Below are positions 1 through 9,337 of a stretch of DNA of 27,500 bases, in pieces. The DNA is from an uncultured Treponema sp. Its GTDB lineage: Bacteria; Spirochaetota; Spirochaetia; Treponematales; Treponemataceae. The stretch lies in contig CALAUH010000025.1 in NCBI GenBank assembly GCA_937892225.1, positions 1-27,500 on the forward strand, given 5' to 3'. The notes beneath the pieces were generated by a model, which was not told the origin of the DNA, ran no database searches, and saw nothing but the letters and a program-made list of their open reading frames with translations. Made by a program: the position numbers and the translations under genes. Numbering within the stretch: the stretch's first letter is position 1; every line of letters starts with the position of its first letter.

Positions 1-885
1 GCCATGGTCATCCTTTTCACAGAAATCAGTTCTTCCGGGCTTTTCCTGATATTTTGCAATATGAACCGCATGGTTGATTAATTCCTCAACACCTTCGTTC
101 TTTGCAGCAGAAATAGGCACTACGGGAATTCCCAGTGCCTCTTCAAGGTCGTTAACTCTTATGGCGCCACCGTTATTTCTTACCTCATCCATCATGTTAA
201 GGGCAAGAACAATAGGAATATCAAGTTCCATAAGCTGCATCGTAAGATACAGATTTCTTTCAATATTGGTGGCATCCACTATGTTGATTATACCGTTGGG
301 CTTTTCATCAAGGATGAACTGTCTTGATACAATTTCTTCGCTTGTATAGGGAGAAAGTGAATAGATACCCGGCAAATCCGTAACCTCAGTGTCCGGATTT
401 CCCTTTATGGAGCCGCTTTTCCGATCTACGGTTACGCCGGGAAAGTTGCCGACATGTTGATTAGAACCTGTAAGTTGATTAAAAAGTGTTGTTTTACCAC
501 AGTTTTGATTTCCGGCTAAAGCAAATGTAAGGGTTGTCCCCTCTGGTAAAGGATTTTCATCAGCTTTTACATGATATTTACCGTCTTCTCCAAAACCAGG
601 ATGTTCAGTTTTAGATTTATTTTGATTTTCGTTCTTAGGATTTTCTTCTGAAGTTTTAGGTTCTATTTCCTGTACAGTAATTTTATTTGCATCACTAAGT
701 CGGAGTGTTAATTCATATCCGTGGATATTTAATTCCATAGGATCTCCCATCGGTGCAAGTTTTTGAACAGTGACCATTGTTCCTGGAATTACACCCATGT
801 CCAAAAAATGTTGACGTAAAGCACCTTTACCGCCAACTTTTTGAATAACAGCACTTTTACCGACAGAGAGATCTTTTAATAACAT
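1..885 (-). CDS. feoB: FeoA-FeoB fusion ferrous iron transporter, N-terminal part (runs off left edge)
   Basis: The reading frame from ATG at 885 stays open to base 1 (295 codons, no stop), so the gene continues outside the window. Residues 1-75 form a FeoA-like SH3 domain (MLLKDLSVGKSAV at the start). Residues ~76-115 are a charged Asn/Glu/Lys linker. From ~120 comes the FeoB GTPase domain: G1 GNQNCGKT (125-132), PGVTV (149-153), G3 DLPG (170-173), G4 NMMD (230-233) and G5 ISAA (258-261). The FeoB membrane channel is not in view. The family imports Fe2+ across the inner membrane; FeoA-FeoB fusions are known. AAGGAA supplies a ribosome site a few bases before the ATG. Base composition changes inside the gene: by hand count ~42-48% GC in bases 1-60 and 361-420, but ~27% in 601-660. 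This suggests a mosaic or transferred GTPase part. Identification is firm; gene extent is unknown. Confidence 0.93.
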   Translation of the reverse strand, partial: MLLKDLSVGKSAVIQKVGGKGALRQHFLDMGVIPGTMVTVQKLAPMGDPMELNIHGYELTLRLSDANKITVQEIEPKTSEENPKNENQNKSKTEHPGFGEDGKYHVKADENPLPEGTTLTFALAGNQNCGKTTLFNQLTGSNQHVGNFPGVTVDRKSGSIKGNPDTEVTDLPGIYSLSPYTSEEIVSRQFILDEKPNGIINIVDATNIERNLYLTMQLMELDIPIVLALNMMDEVRNNGGAIRVNDLEEALGIPVVPISAAKNEGVEELINHAVHIAKYQEKPGRTDFCEKDDHG

Positions 886-896
886 ATGATTTCCTT

Positions 897-930
897 AAAA
901 AAAACAGTTGAATGTTCATTCAACTGTTTT
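897..930 (-). terminator. Hairpin with T-run between the lipoprotein gene and feoAB; possible operator
   Basis: A perfect 13-bp inverted repeat (901-913 with 918-930, 4-base loop) is followed on the minus strand by eight Ts (904 down to 897). This is the form of an intrinsic terminator for transcripts leaving the lipoprotein gene at 979. The predicted feoA transcription start (~925) falls inside the first arm, so feo mRNA would lack the complete hairpin. The core TTGAATGTTCATTCAA is also a good palindrome for a metal-dependent repressor. That second role is inference. Confidence 0.6.
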
Positions 931-931
931 A

Positions 932-960
932 AATATATGTTATAACTAAAAAAAAGTCAA
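932..960 (-). promoter_or_regulatory. Predicted sigma-70 promoter for feoAB
   Basis: Reading the minus strand, TTGACT (960-955) and TATATT (937-932) are separated by exactly 17 bases. The predicted start, about 925, lies inside the adjacent inverted repeat, the usual place for a repressor site. No other promoter of this quality lies between 885 and 978. Confidence 0.65.
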
Positions 961-978
961 GAAAAATGAAAGAAGAGT

Positions 979-3900
979 TTAGTCTATTTCTTTTAAATAA
1001 TACCAGTATTCATAAGGAGTTATTTCCACTGGTTGAAAAATATATCCTAATGTACATATATATGAACCTGGATTTTCAGAAATAGGGGTTTCTGAACTAG
1101 TAATTTTATAAATTGGAATTATATTTGGATTATCTGCATTATATAAAAATTTGCTTTTATTATCATCGTTTATTCCATTTAATTCTATCCATAATTCAGT
1201 AATTTCGTGTTCGTCATTATTTTTTGAATATTTGAAAGAACATCCAATATAATCAAAATTTCCAAAACTAATTATCGGTGTCGGATTGTTATTAGATGTT
1301 ATAGAATTACAGTCAATTGTTATTTTGTCAATTCTACAATTTCCTCCAAGAACTAAATTTCCATTATTTTTTATTAAAATACTTTTAGTACGAGAAGATA
1401 TAGAACGGACTTCTTCATCATTGTAATTATAAATTTTAAATGTTTCTCCTTGCAAGAATTCTACATCTATCAATTTAGTAGTTCCATTATTAACAATAAT
1501 TACAGGTCTACTAGCTTTACTAGTATAAAAATTTGAATTATAAATGTTAGTATTTCCTGAAGATTTTACTAATAAGGCATTTACATTTGAGAAAGTATAT
1601 TTGTCATGAACATTAATTTTAGATAAATTAAGAGTTGTATCTTCATCTACATTAAAAAGAGGTAATTCCGAATTATTATTAAAATTGACAAAGTAATCTG
1701 GAGAATCAGACATAGCTGTAGATGCTTTATAATAATTGAAATTTGTAGTTCCGGCATTTATATTAATTGTATTATTCTGCTCAATGTTAAAATATCCATT
1801 ATTATTATTTGTTCCATCTATATAAACATTTTTATTTGAAGTAATATTTATTTCAGAAGAAATATTACTTGATACACGATTATTTATTTCATAAAATGGT
1901 GTTACAGATGTTTGATTTGAACTTAATAAATAATCCAATGTTGCAGGTTTAATATATCCTTCTTTAGTTATCCTATATTGATTACTTGTTAATTCAAATT
2001 TTTGTGTATAATCTATACTAGAATTTTGTGTAAATAATGGATATTTTGGATTTTTATTTTCATCTAAATAATTAGCTTCTATATATTCATTTGTCATATC
2101 AATTTTAATTAAGTTATATGCACCTGGAGTATCTAAAGGTTTACCGCTAGTTTTGGTGTCTACATTGATTACAAGACGGCTGTTAGAAACATTACCTATG
2201 TTTGTAACTTTTATTGATGGTATGGTACAATTTTCTAGAGAAACATTATATGCTCCATCGTTATGTGTAAAAATTTCTAAACCATAATCTGTATTTGTAA
2301 ATTTAACATTAGTTAAATTTACATTGCCATGCCATTGTAAAAGATAATCGTCTGTATCAGAAGAACGATTTAATGTGATTGTATTGTTTTTAGAGTAGTA
2401 GGTTAGGGGTAGTTTGTTATCAAATATTATATTATTAGATAGAGATATAATTTGATCGAAATTAATAGTTACATCTTTATTTGCGTTATAATAATGTGGT
2501 CTTGAAAAATAAAACTGGTTAGGAATAAATACAGAATTATAATTTTGTAATAAAATATAAAGAATTTCATTATCGTGAAAGCTATTTAAAATTTGATAAT
2601 TCCATGTAGTTCCAGTAGAAGATTCTGTTTCTGGAAAAGATTTCGGAGTAAAATAAACCGTATTATTGTATATATTTCTTCTATCATTTGTATTTGAAAA
2701 TTCAAATATTGTTCCAAAATCAAATAATTCAGAATAATTACTATTATTTATGTTAGAAAAAATGTAGAACATACCATTATCAGTGCCTTCTTGTTTACAT
2801 GAAAAATCTGTACCTGCAAAAAGATAATTTGTTCTGTCTGCACTTGGATCATTATCGTCTTCAATTTCTTTATTAACTCTGTCTAATTCTAAATAAATAC
2901 AATTTTGAGAGTCAGCAATTTCACTGAATTTTGGAAAAATTTGACTAGAAGTTTTTATATTATTTAGGCTTTCATAAGACATCATGTGAGCGGCATTTGC
3001 AGATAGATGAATAGAATTAATTCTTAAATATCCGTCTAAAATAAGTGGTAATTCTGAATAAACTGTACTGTCAAGATATTCAGATTTATCTTCTTTTATA
3101 TTTGATATTTTTATATAACCTAATTTTTTTAAGTATTCATTATTTGTTTGTAGTTTATCTTGCTTAACTGCTTCATTATTTAAATTAGAAACTTTTTCTT
3201 TGAGTTCCTGTTTAACAAAATTTTTAACCATACAATTAGATATTGTAACATTGTTTAATATAATTTTATTTTGATTATCTAATGAGTCTTTATTTGAATT
3301 ATCTATAGTACCGGAAATTATAGAAGAATTATAATAATCTTTATTTGTATTAATTTTTTTAAAAAAATTTACAAAATTCACATTTTCTGCAATAAAAGAA
3401 CCACTGTCTTCTACTAAAATTAGAGGATTATTTGATAAATTTCCACTATTATCTTTTAACACTATATTATCTAATTTTAATTTTCCATTTTCATTGATTA
3501 TAAATAAATTACTTATTATGGAATCTTCATTTTCATAAACATTCATTGTAATAAAATTTTGTTCTACCGGTGTATCTGGTGATTTTAGATTACCTTTAAG
3601 TGTAATAATGTTATTATTTGTAATTGATATATTTGGCATATAACTATCGCCTTCATCTTCATCTTCATTGTCATAGGAGCTAATATTTTTAGTAAGAATG
3701 ATAGTTTTTTCATTACCAAATTCTTTATAAGGAATTAATTTATTTACTTCTTCATTAATTATATTATATAAATAATAAGGAGAATCATCTGGAGAATTAT
3801 AATCATCAACAATTTTTTTATAATTAAATTCGTTTTCGATTAATTTTTTTAGTTTCCAATAATTATTGTCATCAAATTCCTTATAATAATCAGATAAATC

Positions 3901-4365
3901 TAAATCAAAAATAAGTGTATTGTTACCGCAAGTACAATTAAAATAATTTTCTCCCTTATCTATTTCATAAGAATCATTTATATAAGATTTTTTATTCATA
4001 GTTAAATTACCAATAATATGATTGTCTTTATTTAGTGGTAATAAAATAAAATAATATAAACCAGGCTCTTTTAATTTAAAAAGATTAGTTTTATTTGGCT
4101 GGAATGTTTTTTCTGTATATATCTGGAATTCATCATTAACTTTATTGATAACATATAATTTATAGGAAGTGATATCTTTATAAAACAGTCTGTTGTTTTC
4201 TTTTCGTATATCATCATCTGTTGCATCTCTGGAACTTGTATTTTCACCTGGTAATTTAATAGTTATTTTAACATTACCAATGTCAAAATCTTTTCTACAG
4301 GAAGTAGAAAAAACAGCTGTGATTAATAATAAAGAAGTGATTAATAAATAACGAATCTTTTTCAT
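979..4365 (-). CDS. Giant Asn-rich surface or periplasmic lipoprotein, paralogue A (unknown function)
   Basis: 1128 residues. The N-terminus is a lipoprotein signal with lipobox STSC, lipidated Cys at 23, then RKDFD. The rest is Asn/Ser/Ile-rich and low in complexity. It has many short alternating strand-turn units such as 'NVNLTNVKFTN' and 'TNIYNSNFYTS', which suggest a right-handed parallel beta-helix; this is pattern reading, not a recognised family. It is clearly paralogous to the gene at 4449-7868, with shared blocks around SCRKDFD, ELPL, AGTDFSC, LLQWHGN, IPSIKVT and the C-terminal 'ALLVKSSG' unit. GGAG lies 8 bases before the ATG and the gene has its own promoter at 4398-4426. It is the last gene in the order barrel, lipoprotein B, lipoprotein A. 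It is probably membrane-anchored in the envelope; no enzyme motif was seen. Confidence 0.85.
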   Translation of the reverse strand: MKKIRYLLITSLLLITAVFSTSCRKDFDIGNVKITIKLPGENTSSRDATDDDIRKENNRLFYKDITSYKLYVINKVNDEFQIYTEKTFQPNKTNLFKLKEPGLYYFILLPLNKDNHIIGNLTMNKKSYINDSYEIDKGENYFNCTCGNNTLIFDLDLSDYYKEFDDNNYWKLKKLIENEFNYKKIVDDYNSPDDSPYYLYNIINEEVNKLIPYKEFGNEKTIILTKNISSYDNEDEDEGDSYMPNISITNNNIITLKGNLKSPDTPVEQNFITMNVYENEDSIISNLFIINENGKLKLDNIVLKDNSGNLSNNPLILVEDSGSFIAENVNFVNFFKKINTNKDYYNSSIISGTIDNSNKDSLDNQNKIILNNVTISNCMVKNFVKQELKEKVSNLNNEAVKQDKLQTNNEYLKKLGYIKISNIKEDKSEYLDSTVYSELPLILDGYLRINSIHLSANAAHMMSYESLNNIKTSSQIFPKFSEIADSQNCIYLELDRVNKEIEDDNDPSADRTNYLFAGTDFSCKQEGTDNGMFYIFSNINNSNYSELFDFGTIFEFSNTNDRRNIYNNTVYFTPKSFPETESSTGTTWNYQILNSFHDNEILYILLQNYNSVFIPNQFYFSRPHYYNANKDVTINFDQIISLSNNIIFDNKLPLTYYSKNNTITLNRSSDTDDYLLQWHGNVNLTNVKFTNTDYGLEIFTHNDGAYNVSLENCTIPSIKVTNIGNVSNSRLVINVDTKTSGKPLDTPGAYNLIKIDMTNEYIEANYLDENKNPKYPLFTQNSSIDYTQKFELTSNQYRITKEGYIKPATLDYLLSSNQTSVTPFYEINNRVSSNISSEINITSNKNVYIDGTNNNNGYFNIEQNNTININAGTTNFNYYKASTAMSDSPDYFVNFNNNSELPLFNVDEDTTLNLSKINVHDKYTFSNVNALLVKSSGNTNIYNSNFYTSKASRPVIIVNNGTTKLIDVEFLQGETFKIYNYNDEEVRSISSRTKSILIKNNGNLVLGGNCRIDKITIDCNSITSNNNPTPIISFGNFDYIGCSFKYSKNNDEHEITELWIELNGINDDNKSKFLYNADNPNIIPIYKITSSETPISENPGSYICTLGYIFQPVEITPYEYWYYLKEID

Positions 4366-4397
4366 TTAACTTACTCCATGGACAATCTTATAAAAAG

Positions 4398-4426
4398 ATT
4401 ATACCAAGAAATAAGCTAAATGAAAA
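4398..4426 (-). promoter_or_regulatory. Promoter of lipoprotein A
   Basis: On the minus strand, TTTTCA (4426-4421) and TATAAT (4403-4398) have a 17-base spacer, giving a leader of about 25 bases with GGAG before the ATG. The whole region resembles the promoter of lipoprotein B (shared ATTTTCATTT, CTTATTT and TATAATC), so the promoter appears to have been duplicated with the gene. Confidence 0.6.
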
Positions 4427-4448
4427 TAAAAAAAATTAAAAATTGTAA

Positions 4449-7400
4449 TTAATTTTCTGGAGTATAAACAAGATAATACCAATTGTGATTTTTATCATTG
4501 ATATAGGTCGTAGCATTTTTTTTATTTGTTAATTTGAATTTATTGCTTAGTAAATAAAAATCAAAATCTAACTCTTTATCAGAACTAGCAATTGGTTTTA
4601 TAGTAGATAAATTTGTATTATTTTTTGTATTATAAACAAATTCTTTTAAAATAGTAGCATTAGTATTATCATTATTATAATTTTGTAAATTGTTATTGCT
4701 AAATTTAATATGAATATTATTTTGAGAAGTATTTATAGAATCTCCACCATATTCAAAACTCGAGTCAAAAATAATTAAAGGTTCTGTTTGATTAATACCA
4801 GTACTTATTTCGATATAGTCAATTCTTGATTTTTTATTATCGGTATTTTTTAATATCAATCTTCCTTTATTGTTAATTAGAATACTAATAGTATCATTAG
4901 AAGTACTTCGTTTAGAGGGTTCATTCAAGAAATTTACATTTGTTAATGTAGTTATTCCATCTCTAATCTGAATTGTTGGTCGGTTTGTTTCTATATTATA
5001 AAATTCTGCATCAGAAATATTTGTTGTTCCAGATGAATCTACAAATAATGCATTTCCGTTACACCAGCCTATATTATCAGTTATATTATTTTCTACTTTA
5101 ATATTTTGAATATTAAGGGTAGAACCGTTTGATACATTAAAAATAGAAAAACTTTTCTTATTATATGTTTTAAAAATTGTTTTTGCATTAGTAGATGGGA
5201 AAGTAACAATTGCATTATTTTTTATGTTTATACAGTTTTTACAGGAAATATTATTACCTTTAGTAAGGGTAATTGTTTTATTTGATGTAATGTTTGCATC
5301 CGTATAAAGATTCCATTCTTTTTCAGAATAGTCTATTGAAGGAGTAGTGCTTTCTAATTGATCTTTTAATATTTCACCAATATAGCCATCTTCTTTTATA
5401 TAAAAATTAGAGCTGTTTAAATGAAACCTTTCTTTTAAACTATAATTAACAGTTTTTTGAATTAATGGATAATTCTTTTTTATATAATATTCTTCAATAA
5501 AATCATCCTCTATATTAATTTCGATAGGTTCATTTTCGATAGAAGATGTTACATTGCCAGAAGGGATTATTACTAGATATTTACTCATAGGATTTTGAAG
5601 TAAAATATCTGTAACTTTTATAGAAGGTATCTTGCAATTATTTAATTTTATCTGGTAACTGCCTTCGTTTGTAAATAATTCGATTCCTTTTTGTGTATTT
5701 GTAAATTCAACATTTGTTAAGTCAATATTTCCATGAAACTGGAGCATGTAGTTATCTGGATTATCCTTACCATCAAATGTTATGGTAAAACCTTCTTCAG
5801 CATAATATTTAAGAGTCTGACCTTCGTTGCTGGAAATATTATCTTGTGTCATTAGGAAATTTGTGTAATATTGTTCTGGATTGTTATCATAACTGGAATT
5901 GATAGTTACATTTTTATCTGTGTAATAGGAATGACTGGAATTAAAATAATTACTAATAATACTATTTCCATTTTCTGTGTAAAATTTAGAAAATGTAACT
6001 GCACTATTGATTATAGTAGGAATTTCATATTTATATTCAGTTCCTATATAAGGAGCTGAAAGAGAAATACTGTTATTGCCGTTTGAATACGATATATCTA
6101 ATTCTGGTATAGTAGATGTTTTATAGTAGATTTTATTTTTGTATATGCAGCGATTATTATCAGTAGCTGGTTCTAATTCATAGTGACCATTGTTTATAGT
6201 GTAATATAAATCAAATATATTAGCTGTATCTATGGAAATATTTCCGTAATTTGAATCATTTATATTATTAAATACATAAAAATTATGAGTGTTTTTATCA
6301 TAGTCATTTGTTTCGATACATGAAAAATCCAAACCTGCAGTGTATTTTTTAGAAAAATTTGTTATATCTGTAATATTTGAATTTCTCTTATCAGTATCCA
6401 CTTCTAGTATTAATTTAATTTTACCATTTTCTGAGTCATTATTTAAAATTTCATTTACATTTTTTACATTTTCAATGTTTTCATAAGTCATCATGTTAGC
6501 AGAATCTTGAGTTAGTTTAATAGAATTAATATCGATTTTACCAGCTAAATGAAGTGGTAATTCTGTATTAATTGCATAATCTATTTTGTTTTTATTTTCA
6601 TCAGTTTCATCAACTTCATTATTAGCAGGAATAATTGTTATATCTTTTGCATTTATACATCCAAAATTCTCGGTAAAATATTTAGTGTTTGCTTTAGTTT
6701 CAAGGTATTTTTTTAATCCTTTACTGGAAGAGCCAGTATTTGCTGTTAATTGAGTTAAGGTATTCTGTTTAATTATACTTTTTACCCTGCAGTCAGTGAT
6801 TTTAACATTTTCTAAATTGATTCTGTTTGGAATTTTATTTAGATCTTCAATATTTCCAAATATGATTGAAGATATATCCTCCTTATCTGGATCTTCTTTT
6901 TCATAATTATATCCATGAATATCTACATTTTTTGCTGTAAATGTAGAATTGTTTTTTACTTCAATAAGATAATTTTCAAGGTTATTATCACCATTTATAG
7001 CAATATTTTCTAAAGTTAAAGAGGAATTGTTATCTAATGAAAAAAGAGGCGGTAATTTTGGTTTTGTCCCTGAAGTAGTTTCTGGATCTGAAGTATTAAT
7101 TAATTCATAATTAATTGATTGATAATCAACATTGTTTTCTAAACCTTTTATAATTACATTTGTATTATCAAGATAAATGGTGCTACAATCTAATTTAAAA
7201 TTAAAAACATTGCTATCTAATTGAATAATTTTTGAATAAGCTAGATTTATGTTGTTTCGTTCTGCATATTCTTGTATTGCAAGATTTACTCTTGTATTAA
7301 CTATATTGTTTTGAAAATCAGATTCTGTTATTAGTTTATGTTCAATTATTTGTTTTAGTTCATCTAAATAAATTCCTGTTGGGGTATCTGTCTTTTTATT

Positions 7401-7868
7401 TACTGTTGGATTGTATATGAAATTTGAACCGTCGAAATTAAAGAAAATTGTATTAGTTCCATATTTACAATCAAAGTAATAATCGCCGAAAGTTTCGTCT
7501 TTTGAATTATTTAAATAAGATTTTTCGTCTATATTTGTTTCTCCAAGAATAAAACCTTCTTTTGTTAATGGTAAAAGACGGAAAAAGTAGATGCCTTCAT
7601 TTTTTAAGGAAACATAATTTGTTCCTTTATGTAAAGTTTTATGGGTATAAACATTGTAATCATCTGAATCAGCATCTTTTTGAACTATATAGAGTAGAAA
7701 AGATTCTATGTAATCTTTTGGATTGACTGCTGCTTCTCGACTGTCATTTTCTGACATGTTAATATAGATTTTTACTTTGCCAGAATCAAAATCTTTTCTA
7801 CAGGAAACTGTAAAAAGTGTGGAAATAAATAAAGTAACTATAACAAAAATAGTGTTAATTTTTTTCAT
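4449..7868 (-). CDS. Giant Asn-rich surface or periplasmic lipoprotein, paralogue B (unknown function)
   Basis: 1139 residues with a lipoprotein signal peptide ending TVSC (lipidated Cys 23), followed by RKDFDSGKVKI as in its neighbour. The mature protein is Asn-rich, with repeated short beta-strand/turn units ('LTLENIAINGDNN', 'FTAKNVDIHGYN', 'IDLTNVEFTNT') that look like beta-helix rungs. It matches paralogue A along the whole length, with differing loops, which indicates an old tandem duplication. GGAG lies 8 bases before the ATG, and an extended -10 promoter sits at 7907-7934, in the 89-base gap after the outer-membrane barrel gene. The neighbours suggest a cell-envelope role, perhaps adhesion, glycan binding or antigenic variation, but nothing in the sequence fixes the function. 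Confidence 0.85.
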   Translation of the reverse strand: MKKINTIFVIVTLFISTLFTVSCRKDFDSGKVKIYINMSENDSREAAVNPKDYIESFLLYIVQKDADSDDYNVYTHKTLHKGTNYVSLKNEGIYFFRLLPLTKEGFILGETNIDEKSYLNNSKDETFGDYYFDCKYGTNTIFFNFDGSNFIYNPTVNKKTDTPTGIYLDELKQIIEHKLITESDFQNNIVNTRVNLAIQEYAERNNINLAYSKIIQLDSNVFNFKLDCSTIYLDNTNVIIKGLENNVDYQSINYELINTSDPETTSGTKPKLPPLFSLDNNSSLTLENIAINGDNNLENYLIEVKNNSTFTAKNVDIHGYNYEKEDPDKEDISSIIFGNIEDLNKIPNRINLENVKITDCRVKSIIKQNTLTQLTANTGSSSKGLKKYLETKANTKYFTENFGCINAKDITIIPANNEVDETDENKNKIDYAINTELPLHLAGKIDINSIKLTQDSANMMTYENIENVKNVNEILNNDSENGKIKLILEVDTDKRNSNITDITNFSKKYTAGLDFSCIETNDYDKNTHNFYVFNNINDSNYGNISIDTANIFDLYYTINNGHYELEPATDNNRCIYKNKIYYKTSTIPELDISYSNGNNSISLSAPYIGTEYKYEIPTIINSAVTFSKFYTENGNSIISNYFNSSHSYYTDKNVTINSSYDNNPEQYYTNFLMTQDNISSNEGQTLKYYAEEGFTITFDGKDNPDNYMLQFHGNIDLTNVEFTNTQKGIELFTNEGSYQIKLNNCKIPSIKVTDILLQNPMSKYLVIIPSGNVTSSIENEPIEINIEDDFIEEYYIKKNYPLIQKTVNYSLKERFHLNSSNFYIKEDGYIGEILKDQLESTTPSIDYSEKEWNLYTDANITSNKTITLTKGNNISCKNCINIKNNAIVTFPSTNAKTIFKTYNKKSFSIFNVSNGSTLNIQNIKVENNITDNIGWCNGNALFVDSSGTTNISDAEFYNIETNRPTIQIRDGITTLTNVNFLNEPSKRSTSNDTISILINNKGRLILKNTDNKKSRIDYIEISTGINQTEPLIIFDSSFEYGGDSINTSQNNIHIKFSNNNLQNYNNDNTNATILKEFVYNTKNNTNLSTIKPIASSDKELDFDFYLLSNKFKLTNKKNATTYINDKNHNWYYLVYTPEN

Positions 7869-7906
7869 TAAACTTACTCCTATAAAGTTAATAAAATTAT
7901 AGAATG

Positions 7907-7934
7907 ATTATATCATAAATAAGTAAAATGAAAA
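7907..7934 (-). promoter_or_regulatory. Promoter of lipoprotein B
   Basis: On the minus strand, TTTTCA (7934-7929) is followed after 16 bases by TATAAT (7912-7907), preceded by TGA to give an extended -10 (TGATATAAT). The layout and much of the sequence match the promoter of lipoprotein A. Confidence 0.55.
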
Positions 7935-7957
7935 TATGAAAATATAAAAAAAATTAA

Positions 7958-9178
7958 TTAAAAAGTGAGTCGGTAACCAATGTCGGCACCAAGACCGTCG
8001 TACCATCTGTCTTTTATTAAATCCATAATCTGTAATTTAATCTGACCGTGGATTTCTCCTGAAACAAGACTTGTACTTATATAAGGAATGATATTAACGT
8101 TGAAATCACCGTGAACTACTAATTCTTTTGGATCTTTTAAATCTGTAAAATATTTGTTTGGAAATGACCATGTAATGTTAGTTCCAAGAGTAAAATTTTT
8201 GTTACCAAAGCGTAATGTTTCAGAATAGATGTTTAGATTTACACCTAAAGTATCATCTATAAATAAGAGCTGGTCTACAGTTTTTTGTGGAATAGAGTAG
8301 GCTGTAAAATTTACATGTGTGTTTTTAATTTTAAATCTTGGTTCAACGAGAATAAACAAATCATCTTTGATTGTATCTGTTTCTGCAAGATTCTGCTTAA
8401 AACTTGCATTGAAAATTCCTGCCTGCATAAAAATACTTTGAGTATAATTGTTACCAAGAAGTAATGTTAATCCTGCGTGCCAGTATACTTTTTCTAAATC
8501 GCTGAATGGATTTTCTTTTGCAAAATTATTGGTAATTGGAAATCCTATACCACCGGCTATATCAAAAGTTGCAAATCTGTATGCACCTGCAAAACGTAAA
8601 TCTCCGTTTAATACATAATAACTTGCATTTTCATTATTTACATAAAAATATGTTCCTAAAGCAAGAGGCTGTAGACCGAATTTTAAAACATCAGAAATAC
8701 CGATTCCAAAATGTGGATATAAAACTGAACTTGCCTGACCAAGCCAGCTTTCTGTTAATTTAGATACAATTGGTTTTTGGGCAAGATATCTTTGTAAGAA
8801 AATGTCTGAACCGATTGGATCATAAGTTCCCATAAAAACACTTAAATAATCTTGTGTTGTTTTCATTGGGATTTTAAATATTAATGAGATTTCATCAATT
8901 TTGAATTTAGAATCAACGGCAGAAAAAAGATTAACACTTAAAAAATCAAGTGTATCTATAGAAAAATTTAAATGTCCCCACAGGTTGTCAGAAAAATTCA
9001 ACTGGCTTTCAAAAAAAGCTTCTAAGTTCAAATTTGCATCATAGTTTTCTGCATCTGGATTACTTGAATAGTTTAATTTTCCGCCTGCGTTTCCCGTAAA
9101 AAATGATGATGAAAAAATACCTGAGCAAAAATAAACAGAGATAAAAAATGCAGTAATAATTTTTTTATAAACTTTCAT
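7958..9178 (-). CDS. Outer-membrane beta-barrel protein (treponemal type, unknown substrate)
   Basis: 406 residues. There is a signal peptide of about 23-25 residues (MKVYKK, hydrophobic core, then CSGIFSSS). The mature chain has many alternating polar/hydrophobic strands rich in Tyr, Phe and Asn ('WGHLNFSIDTLDFLSV', 'FATFDIAGGIGFPI') and ends IGYRLTF. A terminal aromatic residue is the usual recognition signal for outer-membrane barrels assembled by BamA. A clear GGAGG lies upstream of the ATG. It is first in a same-strand cluster with the two giant lipoproteins, so the three may form an envelope unit, though each lipoprotein also has its own promoter. I do not recognise a specific family. 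A barrel is likely; porin, adhesin or transporter roles cannot be told apart from sequence alone. Confidence 0.72.
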   Translation of the reverse strand: MKVYKKIITAFFISVYFCSGIFSSSFFTGNAGGKLNYSSNPDAENYDANLNLEAFFESQLNFSDNLWGHLNFSIDTLDFLSVNLFSAVDSKFKIDEISLIFKIPMKTTQDYLSVFMGTYDPIGSDIFLQRYLAQKPIVSKLTESWLGQASSVLYPHFGIGISDVLKFGLQPLALGTYFYVNNENASYYVLNGDLRFAGAYRFATFDIAGGIGFPITNNFAKENPFSDLEKVYWHAGLTLLLGNNYTQSIFMQAGIFNASFKQNLAETDTIKDDLFILVEPRFKIKNTHVNFTAYSIPQKTVDQLLFIDDTLGVNLNIYSETLRFGNKNFTLGTNITWSFPNKYFTDLKDPKELVVHGDFNVNIIPYISTSLVSGEIHGQIKLQIMDLIKDRWYDGLGADIGYRLTF

Positions 9179-9204
9179 AACAATCCTCCAGATTAATATC
9201 TATA

Positions 9205-9232
9205 TTATCGGTAATAATTGCGTTTTTTTCTA
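9205..9232 (-). promoter_or_regulatory. Possible sigma-28-like promoter of the outer-membrane barrel gene
   Basis: On the minus strand ACCGATAA (9212-9205) matches seven of eight bases of the sigma-28 -10 box GCCGATAA and resembles the better site upstream of flaA (CCGATAATA in both). The upstream box is poor (TAGAAAAA at 12 bases). An ordinary sigma-70 -10 (TAATAT) overlaps it, so the assignment is tentative. Confidence 0.3.
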
Positions 9233-9337
9233 CTGAATAAACTGGATTTTTATTATCAAGATATGTTTACAGGAACTGCCGGTGATTATGCAGATGTAAT
9301 TTATTACATTATTATTCATAAAAACTAAATAATTTAA

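Noticed and set aside
74..349. Open frame of 91 codons on plus
   Set aside because: It is antisense to the FeoB GTPase coding sequence, whose G motifs are clear; no promoter or ribosome site.
9263..9328. Small 21-codon open frame (MFTGTAGDYADV...)
   Set aside because: No ribosome site or promoter at a suitable distance, and no recognisable product; it lies in AT-rich intergenic DNA.
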